Assembly (NCBI RefSeq): GCF_003605735.1 | Contig: NZ_QXTJ01000014.1 | Coordinates: 122,616 to 171,386 of the forward strand | Direction of reading: 5' to 3' | Source of the DNA: Pseudomonas sp. LS-2 | GTDB taxonomy: Bacteria > Pseudomonadota > Gammaproteobacteria > Pseudomonadales > Pseudomonadaceae | DNA length: 48,771 bases | Part shown: one piece after another, positions 9,039 through 16,009 of the stretch | Layout of the letters: the number at the start of each line of letters is the position of its first letter | Numbering within the stretch: the first letter of the stretch is position 1 | Notes under the pieces: generated by a model | Seen by the model: only the letters and a program-made list of their open reading frames with translations | What the model was told of the DNA's origin: nothing | Database searches by the model: none | Position numbers and translations under genes: made by a program

Positions 9039-9926
9039 TCAGAGGCTCTTGGCGGCGAATGTATCGCATTGGTTGATTTGTCCCTGGGCAAAACCTGTCT
9101 TGAACCAGCGCACTCGCTGGGCAGACGACCCATGGGTGAACGAGTCCGGCACCACACGGCCCTGGCTCTGTTGCTGCAAACGGTCATCGCCGATGGCGTT
9201 GGCCGCGTTCAGCGCCTCTTCAATATCACCGGGTTCAAGCCAGTTCAAACGCTTTTGTGCGTTAGAGGCCCAGACACCGGCGAGGCAGTCAGCCTGCAAC
9301 TCCTGGCGCACCAGCAGACCGTTGTCGCCCTCCATGCGCATTCCGCGCTGACGGGCGGCGTCAACTTTAGCTGAAACCCCTAGCAAGGTCTGCACATGAT
9401 GGCCAACTTCATGTGCAATGACGTACGCCTGAGCGAAATCCCCTGCCGCCTTGAACCTTTGCGTCATTTCGCGGAAGAAATCCATGTCCAGATACACCCG
9501 CTGATCCCCCGGGCAATAAAACGGCCCGCTGGCAGAAGTTGCGTAACCGCATGCCGACTGCACCTGGCCACGAAACAGAATCAGCGTCGGATTTTTATAC
9601 TGACGACCCGCCTGCTGGAAAATCTGGCCCCAGGTGTCCTCGGTGTCGCCAAGAATCGCTCGCACGAAGTCCGCCTGCTCGTCGTTGGCCGGAGGCGCCT
9701 GACGCGTTTGCGGGTTCACGGCCGTGGTCTGTTGAGAGCCCATCTGGCCTGTGATCTGCCCGAGGATCTGCATCGGATCCTGCCCGGTCAACAGCCCGAT
9801 TGCGACGATGATCACAATCCCGCCCAACCCCAGACCCTTGCCGCCGATGCGCATTCCACCCCCGCCACCGCTGTCGTCGCGCGCATCGACGACGTTGTCA
9901 CTGCGACGTCCTTTTTTCCAGAGCAT
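9039..9926 (-). CDS. ypfJ: Neutral zinc metallopeptidase, YpfJ family
   Basis: Membrane-anchored putative metalloprotease, 295 aa. After a basic, glycine-rich N-terminus there is one membrane helix (GLGLGGIVIIVAIGLLTG, about residues 30-47). The zinc-binding HEVGHH sits in AYVIAHEVGHHVQTLLG, and the Cys-containing segment CGYATSASGPFYCPGDQRVY is typical of the family. The enzyme domain should be periplasmic. It is first in an operon with the secreted hydrolase. The family's natural substrates are not established. Confidence 0.93.
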   Translation of the reverse strand: MLWKKGRRSDNVVDARDDSGGGGGMRIGGKGLGLGGIVIIVAIGLLTGQDPMQILGQITGQMGSQQTTAVNPQTRQAPPANDEQADFVRAILGDTEDTWGQIFQQAGRQYKNPTLILFRGQVQSACGYATSASGPFYCPGDQRVYLDMDFFREMTQRFKAAGDFAQAYVIAHEVGHHVQTLLGVSAKVDAARQRGMRMEGDNGLLVRQELQADCLAGVWASNAQKRLNWLEPGDIEEALNAANAIGDDRLQQQSQGRVVPDSFTHGSSAQRVRWFKTGFAQGQINQCDTFAAKSL

Positions 9927-10069
9927 GGGGGAATCCTCGTTTAGTCGTGTGGGAAGTGTAGACGGCGGGAGACGCCGGTCGTCTGGCTTGCTGGGACTAA
10001 GAGAGGAAAAGCGAGGGAATGGTTCAGGGCTTGTGTTTGCCGGGGCAGCGCGTGCTTAGCGCGGATCGG

Positions 10070-10435
10070 CTATCTAGCAATCTTGACCGCGTAGTACACC
10101 GCAGCGAGGACCCCGGCATTGACGAAAAGCCAGATGTAAATTGCCCAAATCTTTCTTCGTAGCTGGAGAGGAATATTGAAGTGAGCAATTTTTGTAATGT
10201 CCCCTCGGCGATACATCACACCAGGCATGTACATAGTCGCGAAGATTATGCTGAGTCGCATCTGCCTCCCTCTGAAGCCTCCTTTCCATAGCTCCCTGGT
10301 GGCAGCAATGCCTTTGCAGCCAGACAGGTAGCGCTCGATAACATCGATATTGTGGTAGGTAAACCACGTCATAACGATGAGGTTGGCGCAGGAAGAAATT
10401 AGCCAAATCAACACCAAACAGGCTAGAACCGGCAT
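10070..10435 (-). CDS. Putative immunity-type small membrane protein, paralog 1 of 4
   Basis: Protein of 121 aa with no family I can name. It has an N-terminal membrane helix (VLACLVLIWLISSCANLIVM), a basic central block GGFRGRQMRLSI followed by MYMPGVMYRRGDIT, and a C-terminal helix (IWAIYIWLFVNAGVLAAVYY). The start is the ATG after GGAGGGCCTA, which gives a good ribosome site; a TTG start at 10447 is also open. The central block GxxGRxMRxN/S is shared with the three genes upstream on the same strand, so this is a tandem paralog. Base composition is AT-richer than the flanks, suggesting acquisition. An immunity role is inferred from position after a T6SS toxin remnant and from the membrane topology. 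Confidence 0.72.
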   Translation of the reverse strand: MPVLACLVLIWLISSCANLIVMTWFTYHNIDVIERYLSGCKGIAATRELWKGGFRGRQMRLSIIFATMYMPGVMYRRGDITKIAHFNIPLQLRRKIWAIYIWLFVNAGVLAAVYYAVKIAR

Positions 10436-10537
10436 TAGGCCCTCCAATTCGTAAACTCTTTCTGCGTAGCAGCGGGCGTCGAACAGCTGGAGCGCTGGCA
10501 GGCTTCAGGCCCTGTCGAGTCTAGAGTCATCAGTTCA

Positions 10538-10561
10538 GAGAGGCTGAGCGCTCAGCCTCTC
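10538..10561. other. 24-bp perfect palindrome between paralogs 1 and 2
   Basis: The 12-base arm GAGAGGCTGAGC is followed immediately by its exact reverse complement, so the hairpin would have no loop beyond the central bases. It lies between the stop of paralog 2 and the start of paralog 1, and neither strand has a T-run after it. It could be an operator for a dimeric protein or an mRNA processing hairpin. Confidence 0.7.
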
Positions 10562-10584
10562 GCTAAGTGTCCGACTCTCTGCTT

Positions 10585-10962
10585 TTAGTGGCGAAGTCGA
10601 AAAAAGTACAACAGCACCGCTGATAAACAGATGGCCAGCATCGAAAGAAATATGAACCGTACTCCCCATCTCAAACCATACGAAAGCTTTAGAAGCTTGT
10701 GTCGGGGGATAATCTCCTGTTTCTTAAATATTTCTGGGGCTACGACCACCAGCATGATGAAGTTTTCTCTCATTTTGCGACCCAGGAAACTGTCGCCGTA
10801 GTAGTTTTTGTTTAGAGAGAACATCTCGATATCATTGAGTTGAGCTTCTATTTTTTCCAAATTCACTCGGAAAAAAAGATAGGCTCCCGCGATGTGCACT
10901 AATGTGGCGGACAGTAGGATGAGTGCTAGTAATCCGCTATGAACATTGCTCATGGTGTCCAC
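10585..10962 (-). CDS. Putative immunity-type small membrane protein, paralog 2 of 4 (most diverged)
   Basis: Protein of 125 aa from a GTG start, or 122 aa from the ATG at 10953. Helices lie at LLALILLSATLVHIAGAYLF and, near the C-terminus, VRFIFLSMLAICLSAVLLYF. The shared core appears as DSFLGRKMRENFI, so GRxMRxN is kept although the rest has drifted. GGAGAG lies about 11 bases before the GTG. The ATG option would give the same length as the other paralogs. The gene follows paralog 3 by a short gap and is separated from paralog 1 by a palindrome. It may protect against a different toxin variant; that is inference. Confidence 0.7.
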   Translation of the reverse strand: MDTMSNVHSGLLALILLSATLVHIAGAYLFFRVNLEKIEAQLNDIEMFSLNKNYYGDSFLGRKMRENFIMLVVVAPEIFKKQEIIPRHKLLKLSYGLRWGVRFIFLSMLAICLSAVLLYFFRLRH

Positions 10963-10985
10963 TCATGGAAATACTCTCCAAACCC

Positions 10986-11354
10986 TCATTGGATCTTAAT
11001 GAAACCGTAAAATGCGATCATGGATCCGAAGACCAAGTGGAGGGCTAGATAGTGCCAGAATACCTGCCTTCTCAGATTTATAGGGATTCTCAGATTGGCA
11101 TCTACAGTTATGTATCCCTTGGCGTGCATTGTTTTGGGGAATGTCATGACTATCGAAATCATGTTCATCCGCATTTGCCTTCCAATGAGGCCGCCGCCCC
11201 AGCTAGATCGAGTGTCCGATATGCCCTTGCAGTCTTCTATATAACCCTCGAGTAGATCGATTTTTCGATAGCAGAAAATGACCATGGTCAGTGTCGTTAA
11301 GAGCGTACAGCAAAGCAGGATGAGTGACAAAATACCCAGCGTCGGCTGCATCAT
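10986..11354 (-). CDS. Putative immunity-type small membrane protein, paralog 3 of 4
   Basis: Protein of 122 aa starting at the ATG pair MMQPTLGIL. Two hydrophobic helices (LSLILLCCTLLTTLTMVIF and VFWHYLALHLVFGSMIAFYG) flank the core SSWGGGLIGRQMRMNMI and a YITVDANLRIP segment. The frame is open to a TTG at 11444, but the extra 30 residues have no counterpart in the paralogs and the shorter form matches their lengths. A 24-codon open frame lies between paralog 4 and this gene. It belongs to the same minus-strand run. Confidence 0.72.
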   Translation of the reverse strand: MMQPTLGILSLILLCCTLLTTLTMVIFCYRKIDLLEGYIEDCKGISDTRSSWGGGLIGRQMRMNMISIVMTFPKTMHAKGYITVDANLRIPINLRRQVFWHYLALHLVFGSMIAFYGFIKIQ

Positions 11355-11376
11355 ATAAGTACCCAACTGTAGAGCG

Positions 11377-11451
11377 TCACTCGGTAACGATCGGTCGAGA
11401 AAGCTTATGCCCAAAAGTATTGAGCGTCCGTCTCCATTCGTCAAAGGTCAT
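11377..11451 (-). CDS. Possible 24-codon coupling peptide or gene remnant
   Basis: The ATG of this short frame (MTFDEWRRTLNTFGHK...) overlaps the stop of paralog 4 as TAATG, the same arrangement used between the toxin frame and paralog 4. It ends 22 bases before the start of paralog 3. It may be a translated leader that carries ribosomes to paralog 3, or the 5' end of a deleted gene. No homology is recognised, and it could also be chance. Confidence 0.3.
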   Translation of the reverse strand: MTFDEWRRTLNTFGHKLSRPIVTE

Positions 11452-11822
11452 TATGGATATCTCTTTATTAAATAGCACAAGATAGCCATGGCAATGCCGT
11501 TGGAAAAAAGCCAAAGGTAAATCCCCCATATCCAACCTCTCAGATAGCGAGGAATATTGAGATGGGCATTTTCCGTGATGAGGCCCCGACGATGCATGAT
11601 TCCGGGCATGTAAGTCACCATGAACACCATGTTGAGTCGCATGTGCCGTCCGATAAATCCCCCTTGCCAAAGGTTCTTGGTGTCAGTAATACATCGACAC
11701 CCCAATAATCGCTCTTCCAAGAAGTCTATTTTTTTGTACGTAAACCAAATTGTCGAGATAAGGCTTGTCAACAGAGATCCTACTAAAATCAGTCCCCAGT
11801 GGCCGTATGACAGTGATTGCAT
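11451..11822 (-). CDS. Putative immunity-type small membrane protein, paralog 4 of 4 (toxin-proximal)
   Basis: Protein of 123 aa: N-terminal helix WGLILVGSLLTSLISTIW, core LWQGGFIGRHMRLNMV then YMPGIMHRRGLIT, C-terminal helix IWGIYLWLFSNGIAMAILCY. It is clearly closest to paralog 1 (shared MP-G-M--RRG-IT and N-IP--LR--IW-IY-WLF patterns). The ATG overlaps the toxin-frame stop as TAATG and is preceded by GGAG, so translation is coupled to the toxin. That is the usual arrangement for an effector and its cognate immunity gene. The gene itself appears intact even though the toxin is broken. Confidence 0.76.
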   Translation of the reverse strand: MQSLSYGHWGLILVGSLLTSLISTIWFTYKKIDFLEERLLGCRCITDTKNLWQGGFIGRHMRLNMVFMVTYMPGIMHRRGLITENAHLNIPRYLRGWIWGIYLWLFSNGIAMAILCYLIKRYP

Positions 11823-12611
11823 TAGGGTCTCCACTCGTAAATTACTTCGCCTGCCTGTTCTCCAAAAAATTCACCTCCGACACCTCCTGCGTATCCACTC
11901 ATTACGCCGGAGACAATGCTGCACCCTAAAGCGCCTAACCCAGCGGTAGGTATTCCAAAAACGAGAATACAGAGAGGTGCCAGTGCGGTAGGTGCCTACG
12001 GCACCCATCGCCATTCCCCCAGCCACCCCTGATACCAGCTTCGCCCCTTCAACATACTTCGCCTTTCTGCACATCTCCTCCCGTCCTATCGAGCAGGCTT
12101 CTTTAATTTCAAGATAAGTGGAGACACTGTTCAATCCAATCCCGATAGGCGTTCCGGCACGTAGCAACTTGGCAGCCTTCGCCACTCCCCCGACCTTCTT
12201 CGCATACCCCTGTATCTCCCCCGTATGCAAATAGCTCTTCGTCGAAATCCCCAGCATTTTTTTGATCGATCCTCTCTTTTTCAGCCTCGTTCCCCATCGT
12301 GCAATGCCTTGCAATTGAATATCGAGCTTCGCGAAGAGGGCTTTGCGCTGGTTGATGAACTCTTGTCGGGCGATGGGGGTGCGTCGGGTGAGGGACAATT
12401 TGTACAGTCGCTCGATGTCATTCAGGGTGTTCTTGACGCCCTCCAGATGCGCGCCCCAGCTTCCCGTCGCGGCGCCCAATCCGAGCGATCCATACCCGAG
12501 CATGTGCTGCAGCAGGTCGTAGTTCTTGATGACCTGCCCATCGCCTCCGGCCTGATGGTTCCTCAGTTGGCGGCGGACGTTTCGGGCGTAGTGCATCTGT
12601 TCGATTTCTTA
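11822..12611 (-). pseudogene. Frameshifted C-terminal toxin region of a T6SS-type effector
   Basis: One frame runs from about 12611 (an ATG lies at 12596) and reads HYARNVRRQLRNHQAGGDG, then a helical region and KLVSGVAGGMAMGAVG. At about 11994-12003 the sequence slips out of frame. The next frame continues naturally as PTALAPLCILVFGIPTAGLG and GVMSGYAGGVGGEFFGEQAG, and ends at a TAA that overlaps the next gene's ATG. Removing one base at GGTGCCGTAGGCACC would restore a single protein with two hydrophobic, glycine-rich helices near its C-terminus, like membrane-inserting toxins. As read, translation would end early with a scrambled basic tail at 11871. The N-terminus is also missing, because this segment is joined out of frame to an Hcp stub. 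No catalytic motif is seen, so pore formation is inference. Confidence 0.7.
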
Positions 12612-12700
12612 TAGGCAACGATCTCGATCCAGTCTTTGTGGCGCTGATCGAGTGACTCCCCTGCAATGCCGTCCAGTTTGATAAATCCGTCGAAAGCTAT
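12563..12700 (-). pseudogene. hcp: N-terminal fragment of Hcp (T6SS tube protein), start codon lost
   Basis: The frame reads AFDGFIKLDGIAGESLDQRH then KDWIEIVAY, which is the N-terminus of the Hcp tube protein (IKxDGIxGES, HKxWIEIxSY). Where the ATG should be, 8 bases after AAGGAA, the sequence is ATA. After about 33 residues the Hcp match stops at Tyr-Lys-Lys and the DNA joins the toxin segment in another frame. The remaining 130 or so Hcp residues are absent. I read this as an internal deletion plus start-codon decay. It is too short for routine gene callers because no standard start exists. Confidence 0.72.
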
Positions 12701-12873
12701 GTCGCCGATTCCTTGCTGAGTGAGGTGCTGGCAAGGATAGGGGCGCGCAAATCGGGCGGGTAAGGGGTAGGAAGGGAAAGTTTTTGCATTTTCAGAACGG
12801 TCCTACGCGGGCGATATAGGTCGTCTTACGGAGGCTTCCTATTGCGGTCAAAAACGCAGGTTTTGGTGAATGA

Positions 12874-13818
12874 TCAGGCCGGAGCGTCCGGTTGTTCAGC
12901 TTTCACGGAATTGATGAATGCTTGCATCGCGGAGGACTGAATGCGGTGACGGCGGGTGATGAGGCCGTAGGGCGGCAGGCGTGCTTCGAAGCTGATGGGC
13001 AACACGGCCAGCAAGTCTCGGCCGGGGTAATCCTGGACCACGGAAACCGGGGTGATGCCCAGCATGTCGGTCTGTTGCACCAGCGAGAGCAAGGTCATGA
13101 TCGAGGTGGTTTCGACGATGCTGTTGGGGATGTCGACACGGGCGTTGTGAAACACCTGATTGACGATGGCGCGCATGGGGCTTGGGTGTTGCTGCAAGAC
13201 CCAGGTTTCGTTTTGCAGCGCGGACCAGCTCAGGTCCTTGGCATTGACCAGCGGATTCCTGGCGCCGGCGATGACGCACAGTTCTTCTTCGCCGAGGCTG
13301 TCGAACAACAGTTCTTCCGCCCTTGCGCCGCCGGGAATCCGGCCCAGCACCACGTCGAGTTGATCTTGTAACAGGGCCTGAACCAGCACATCGCTGGTGT
13401 CGACCTGAATGCTCATCGACAAGCGTGGATGGCTTTGCTTGAGAGTGGCGATGGTGCGCGTCAGCAACCCCGAGGCCAGCGCAGGGATCGCACCGACCGC
13501 CACGCGGCCGAGGTTGCCCGACTCCAGTGCCACCAGTTCCTCGCGCATGCCGCTCAACTCGGCGAAGACCATGCGCGCGTAATAGATGACCGTTTCACCG
13601 AATGGCGTCGGGCGCATGCCTCGTGGCAGGCGCTCGAACAGTTCGACGCCGAGCAGGTCCTCGGCTTCGTGCAGCATCTTGGTCGCCGCCGGTTGGGTCA
13701 TGCCGATGTTGTCGGCGGCGCGGCGCAACGAACCGAATTCCTGCAAGGCCAGCATCAACCGCAACTGGCGCAGGCGCAGTCGGCTGTGGATAACGTTGGC
13801 CTCGGGAATTCTGGTCAT
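12874..13818 (-). CDS. LysR-type transcriptional regulator next to tctCBA
   Basis: DNA-binding regulator of about 314 aa. The N-terminal helix-turn-helix lies in LRQLRLMLALQEFGSLRRAA followed by GMTQPAATKMLHEAE; residues from about 100 onward form the periplasmic-binding-like effector domain. The start at 13818 (MTRIPEANVIHSRLRLRQL) fits the family. A longer start at 13890 overlaps the tctA stop as TGATG and would couple translation, so the true start is uncertain. Being last in the tct run, it probably controls that transporter in response to its substrate. Other Pseudomonas tct operons use the TctDE two-component pair instead, which is not seen here. Confidence 0.9.
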   Translation of the reverse strand: MTRIPEANVIHSRLRLRQLRLMLALQEFGSLRRAADNIGMTQPAATKMLHEAEDLLGVELFERLPRGMRPTPFGETVIYYARMVFAELSGMREELVALESGNLGRVAVGAIPALASGLLTRTIATLKQSHPRLSMSIQVDTSDVLVQALLQDQLDVVLGRIPGGARAEELLFDSLGEEELCVIAGARNPLVNAKDLSWSALQNETWVLQQHPSPMRAIVNQVFHNARVDIPNSIVETTSIMTLLSLVQQTDMLGITPVSVVQDYPGRDLLAVLPISFEARLPPYGLITRRHRIQSSAMQAFINSVKAEQPDAPA

Positions 13819-13889
13819 GTGATTGGCTCGCGTGAAAGGTTGCGGCGAGCCTGACAAGAACTGCAGGGCATTTCCAGCATTGCGTGTCA

Positions 13890-15416
13890 TCACAGGGTTT
13901 TCGGTTTGATTGCGTGACGATTACGCCAGCCAAAGGCGGCTTTGATGCCACCCGAGATCAGCGGCCAGAACAACATCAGCAACGCGGCGGTGGTCAGGCT
14001 GCCCACCAGCGGGTTGGACCAGAAGATCCCCAGTTGCCCGTCCGAGAACAGCATCGACTGACGAAACGCATCCTCGGCCTTGTCGCCCAACACAGCGGCG
14101 AGTACCAGCGGTGCAATCGGGTAGCCGAGTTTCTTGAACAGATAACCCAGCGCGCCGAAGCCCAGCATCAGCATCACGTCAAACATTGAGTTATGCACAG
14201 AGTAAGCACCGATGGCGCAGACCATGATGATGATCGGAGCAATGATCGAGAACGGGATGCGCAGGATCGACGCAAACAGCGGCACCGTCGCCAACACCAC
14301 CAGCAGACTGACCACGTTGCCCAAGTACATGCTGGCGATCAGGCCCCAGACGAAATCGTGCTGCTCGGCGAACAGGGTAGGGCCGGGGTGCAGTCCCCAG
14401 ATCATCAGCCCGCCGAGCATGACTGCCGCAGTCGCCGAGCCCGGAATGCCCAGAGTCAGCATCGGCAACAGGGCGCTGGTGCCCGCAGCGTGGTCGGCGG
14501 TTTCCGGGGCGATGACGCCTTCGATTTCACCCTTGCCGAAGTTGTCGCGATTCTTCGAGAAACGACGGGCGATGCTGTAGCTCATGAATGACGCCGCCGT
14601 CGGCCCGCCGGGCGTCACGCCCATCCAGCAACCGACGAGCGTGCTGCGCAGGATAGTGAACCAGTAACGGGGGAGTTTTGCCCAGGTGCGCAGGATGACC
14701 ATCGGGGTGATCCGCGCATGTTCGCCGCGAAACACCAGGCCTTCTTCGACCGTGCACAGAATTTCGCCGATCCCGAACAGGCCGATCACTGCCACTTCGA
14801 AGCTGATGCCGGTCATCAATACCGGTTGATCGAAGGTCAGGCGCAGGTTGCCGGACACGGTGTCCATGCCGACAGCGGCCATGGCGAAGCCGATCATCAT
14901 CGCGACGACTGTTTTCAGCGGCGGGTTCTTGCTCATGCCGATGAAGGTGCAGAACGCCAGCAGGTACACCGCGAAGAACTCCGGCGAGCTGAAAGTCATG
15001 GCGAATTCGGCGATACGAGTCGAGAGAAATGTCAGCAACAACACGCCCGCCAACGCCCCGATCAGGGCTGAGCTGAAAGCGGCAGTCAGGGCTTCGGCGG
15101 CGCGGCCGTCACGAGCCATGGGATAACCGTCGAAGGTCGTGGCCACCGATGACGGCTCGCCGGGAATGTTGAAGAGGATCGAGGTGATCGATCCGCCGAA
15201 CAACGCCCCCCAGTACATGCATGACAACAGGATGATGGCGGAGACCGGCGACATGGTGAACGTGATCGGCAGCAGTAGCGCCACCCCGTTAGGCGCGCCG
15301 AGGCCGGGCAGCACCCCGACCAGAATGCCCAGCAGTACGCCCACGACCATCAGCCCGATATGGCCAGGCGTGAGGATCAGGTTCATGCCTTGCAGCAGGG
15401 AGTCGAATTCGCTCAT
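13890..15416 (-). CDS. tctA: Tripartite tricarboxylate transporter, large membrane subunit
   Basis: TctA permease of about 508 aa with some 11-12 membrane helices. It forms the channel that takes up citrate-like acids using the ion gradient. Characteristic glycine/proline-rich stretches are visible: GVLLGILVGVLPGLGAPNGV near the N-terminus, SCMYWGALFGGSITSILFNI, and GVTPGGPTAASFMSYSIARR in the middle. The start at 15416 overlaps the tctB stop by four bases (ATGA); the open frame further upstream is inside tctB. It functions with TctB and the binding protein TctC encoded just upstream. Confidence 0.95.
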   Translation of the reverse strand: MSEFDSLLQGMNLILTPGHIGLMVVGVLLGILVGVLPGLGAPNGVALLLPITFTMSPVSAIILLSCMYWGALFGGSITSILFNIPGEPSSVATTFDGYPMARDGRAAEALTAAFSSALIGALAGVLLLTFLSTRIAEFAMTFSSPEFFAVYLLAFCTFIGMSKNPPLKTVVAMMIGFAMAAVGMDTVSGNLRLTFDQPVLMTGISFEVAVIGLFGIGEILCTVEEGLVFRGEHARITPMVILRTWAKLPRYWFTILRSTLVGCWMGVTPGGPTAASFMSYSIARRFSKNRDNFGKGEIEGVIAPETADHAAGTSALLPMLTLGIPGSATAAVMLGGLMIWGLHPGPTLFAEQHDFVWGLIASMYLGNVVSLLVVLATVPLFASILRIPFSIIAPIIIMVCAIGAYSVHNSMFDVMLMLGFGALGYLFKKLGYPIAPLVLAAVLGDKAEDAFRQSMLFSDGQLGIFWSNPLVGSLTTAALLMLFWPLISGGIKAAFGWRNRHAIKPKTL

Positions 15417-15946
15417 TTCATCGATCTCCCGGCCATGGCAATCCAGTCGCTCATGGGGCCTGCGTCCAGCGGCACCTTGAACCACAGATCGAAAATCAGA
15501 TAACTCGCGACGACAGCCCCGACCGAAACCGTACCGATCATGATCAGCCCATAAGGCTTGGCGCGGACCTTGTCACGCCACATGAACCAGGCGATGAACA
15601 CTGCCGACGCCAGGTAGATACCGGTGAAGGGCATCGCGCAGACGAACAGTGCGATAGGGATGAATACCGACAGCACCTGTCTGAACTCGCCGCGGCTGAC
15701 GAAGCTGACGCTCAGGGGTTTCCAGCGCACGAACGTCAACACGGCGTTCGCCAGGCTGGCGGTGGCCAGCAGCAGGCCGATATAGAAAGGGAAATAGCCG
15801 GGCTCAGGACCGGCATCGCCCCAGCCAATGCCTTGTTCGACACTGCCGAACATCACCACCAAACCGACCAGCAAGGTGAACGCAGCCAGACCGAGTTCGA
15901 CCCAGCGGGTGCCGACCAGCGAGGTCGAATGAAAAGAATTGGACAT
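15413..15946 (-). CDS. tctB: Tripartite tricarboxylate transporter, small membrane subunit
   Basis: Small TctB subunit of 177 aa with four hydrophobic helices. Helices 1 and 2 are around LGLAAFTLLVGLVVMFGS and YFPFYIGLLLATASLANAVL, joined by the acidic loop GWGDAGPEPGYFPF typical of the family. A strong GGAGGTG ribosome site precedes the ATG. The gene is separated from tctC by 63 bases that contain a hairpin, and its stop overlaps the tctA start, which points to tightly coupled synthesis of the two membrane subunits. Confidence 0.92.
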   Translation of the reverse strand: MSNSFHSTSLVGTRWVELGLAAFTLLVGLVVMFGSVEQGIGWGDAGPEPGYFPFYIGLLLATASLANAVLTFVRWKPLSVSFVSRGEFRQVLSVFIPIALFVCAMPFTGIYLASAVFIAWFMWRDKVRAKPYGLIMIGTVSVGAVVASYLIFDLWFKVPLDAGPMSDWIAMAGRSMK

Positions 15947-15968
15947 CTAACACCTCCAGCGAGTGACC

Positions 15969-15998
15969 GCCGTGCGCCCTCGTATCAAGGCGCGCGGC
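15969..15998 (-). promoter_or_regulatory. Hairpin between tctC and tctB
   Basis: Arms GCCGTGCGCC and GGCGCGCGGC pair over ten positions (one wobble) around a ten-base loop, just after the tctC stop. There is no T-run, so this is more likely an mRNA 3'-end stabiliser or processing site. Such a site would leave more binding-protein message than membrane-subunit message. Confidence 0.55.
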
Positions 15999-16009
15999 AG
16001 CGGGGCGGA

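Noticed and set aside
12418..12666. Minus-strand 82-aa frame overlapping the Hcp stub and toxin start
   Set aside because: Third frame of the same DNA with no similarity; the Hcp and toxin frames explain the sequence better.
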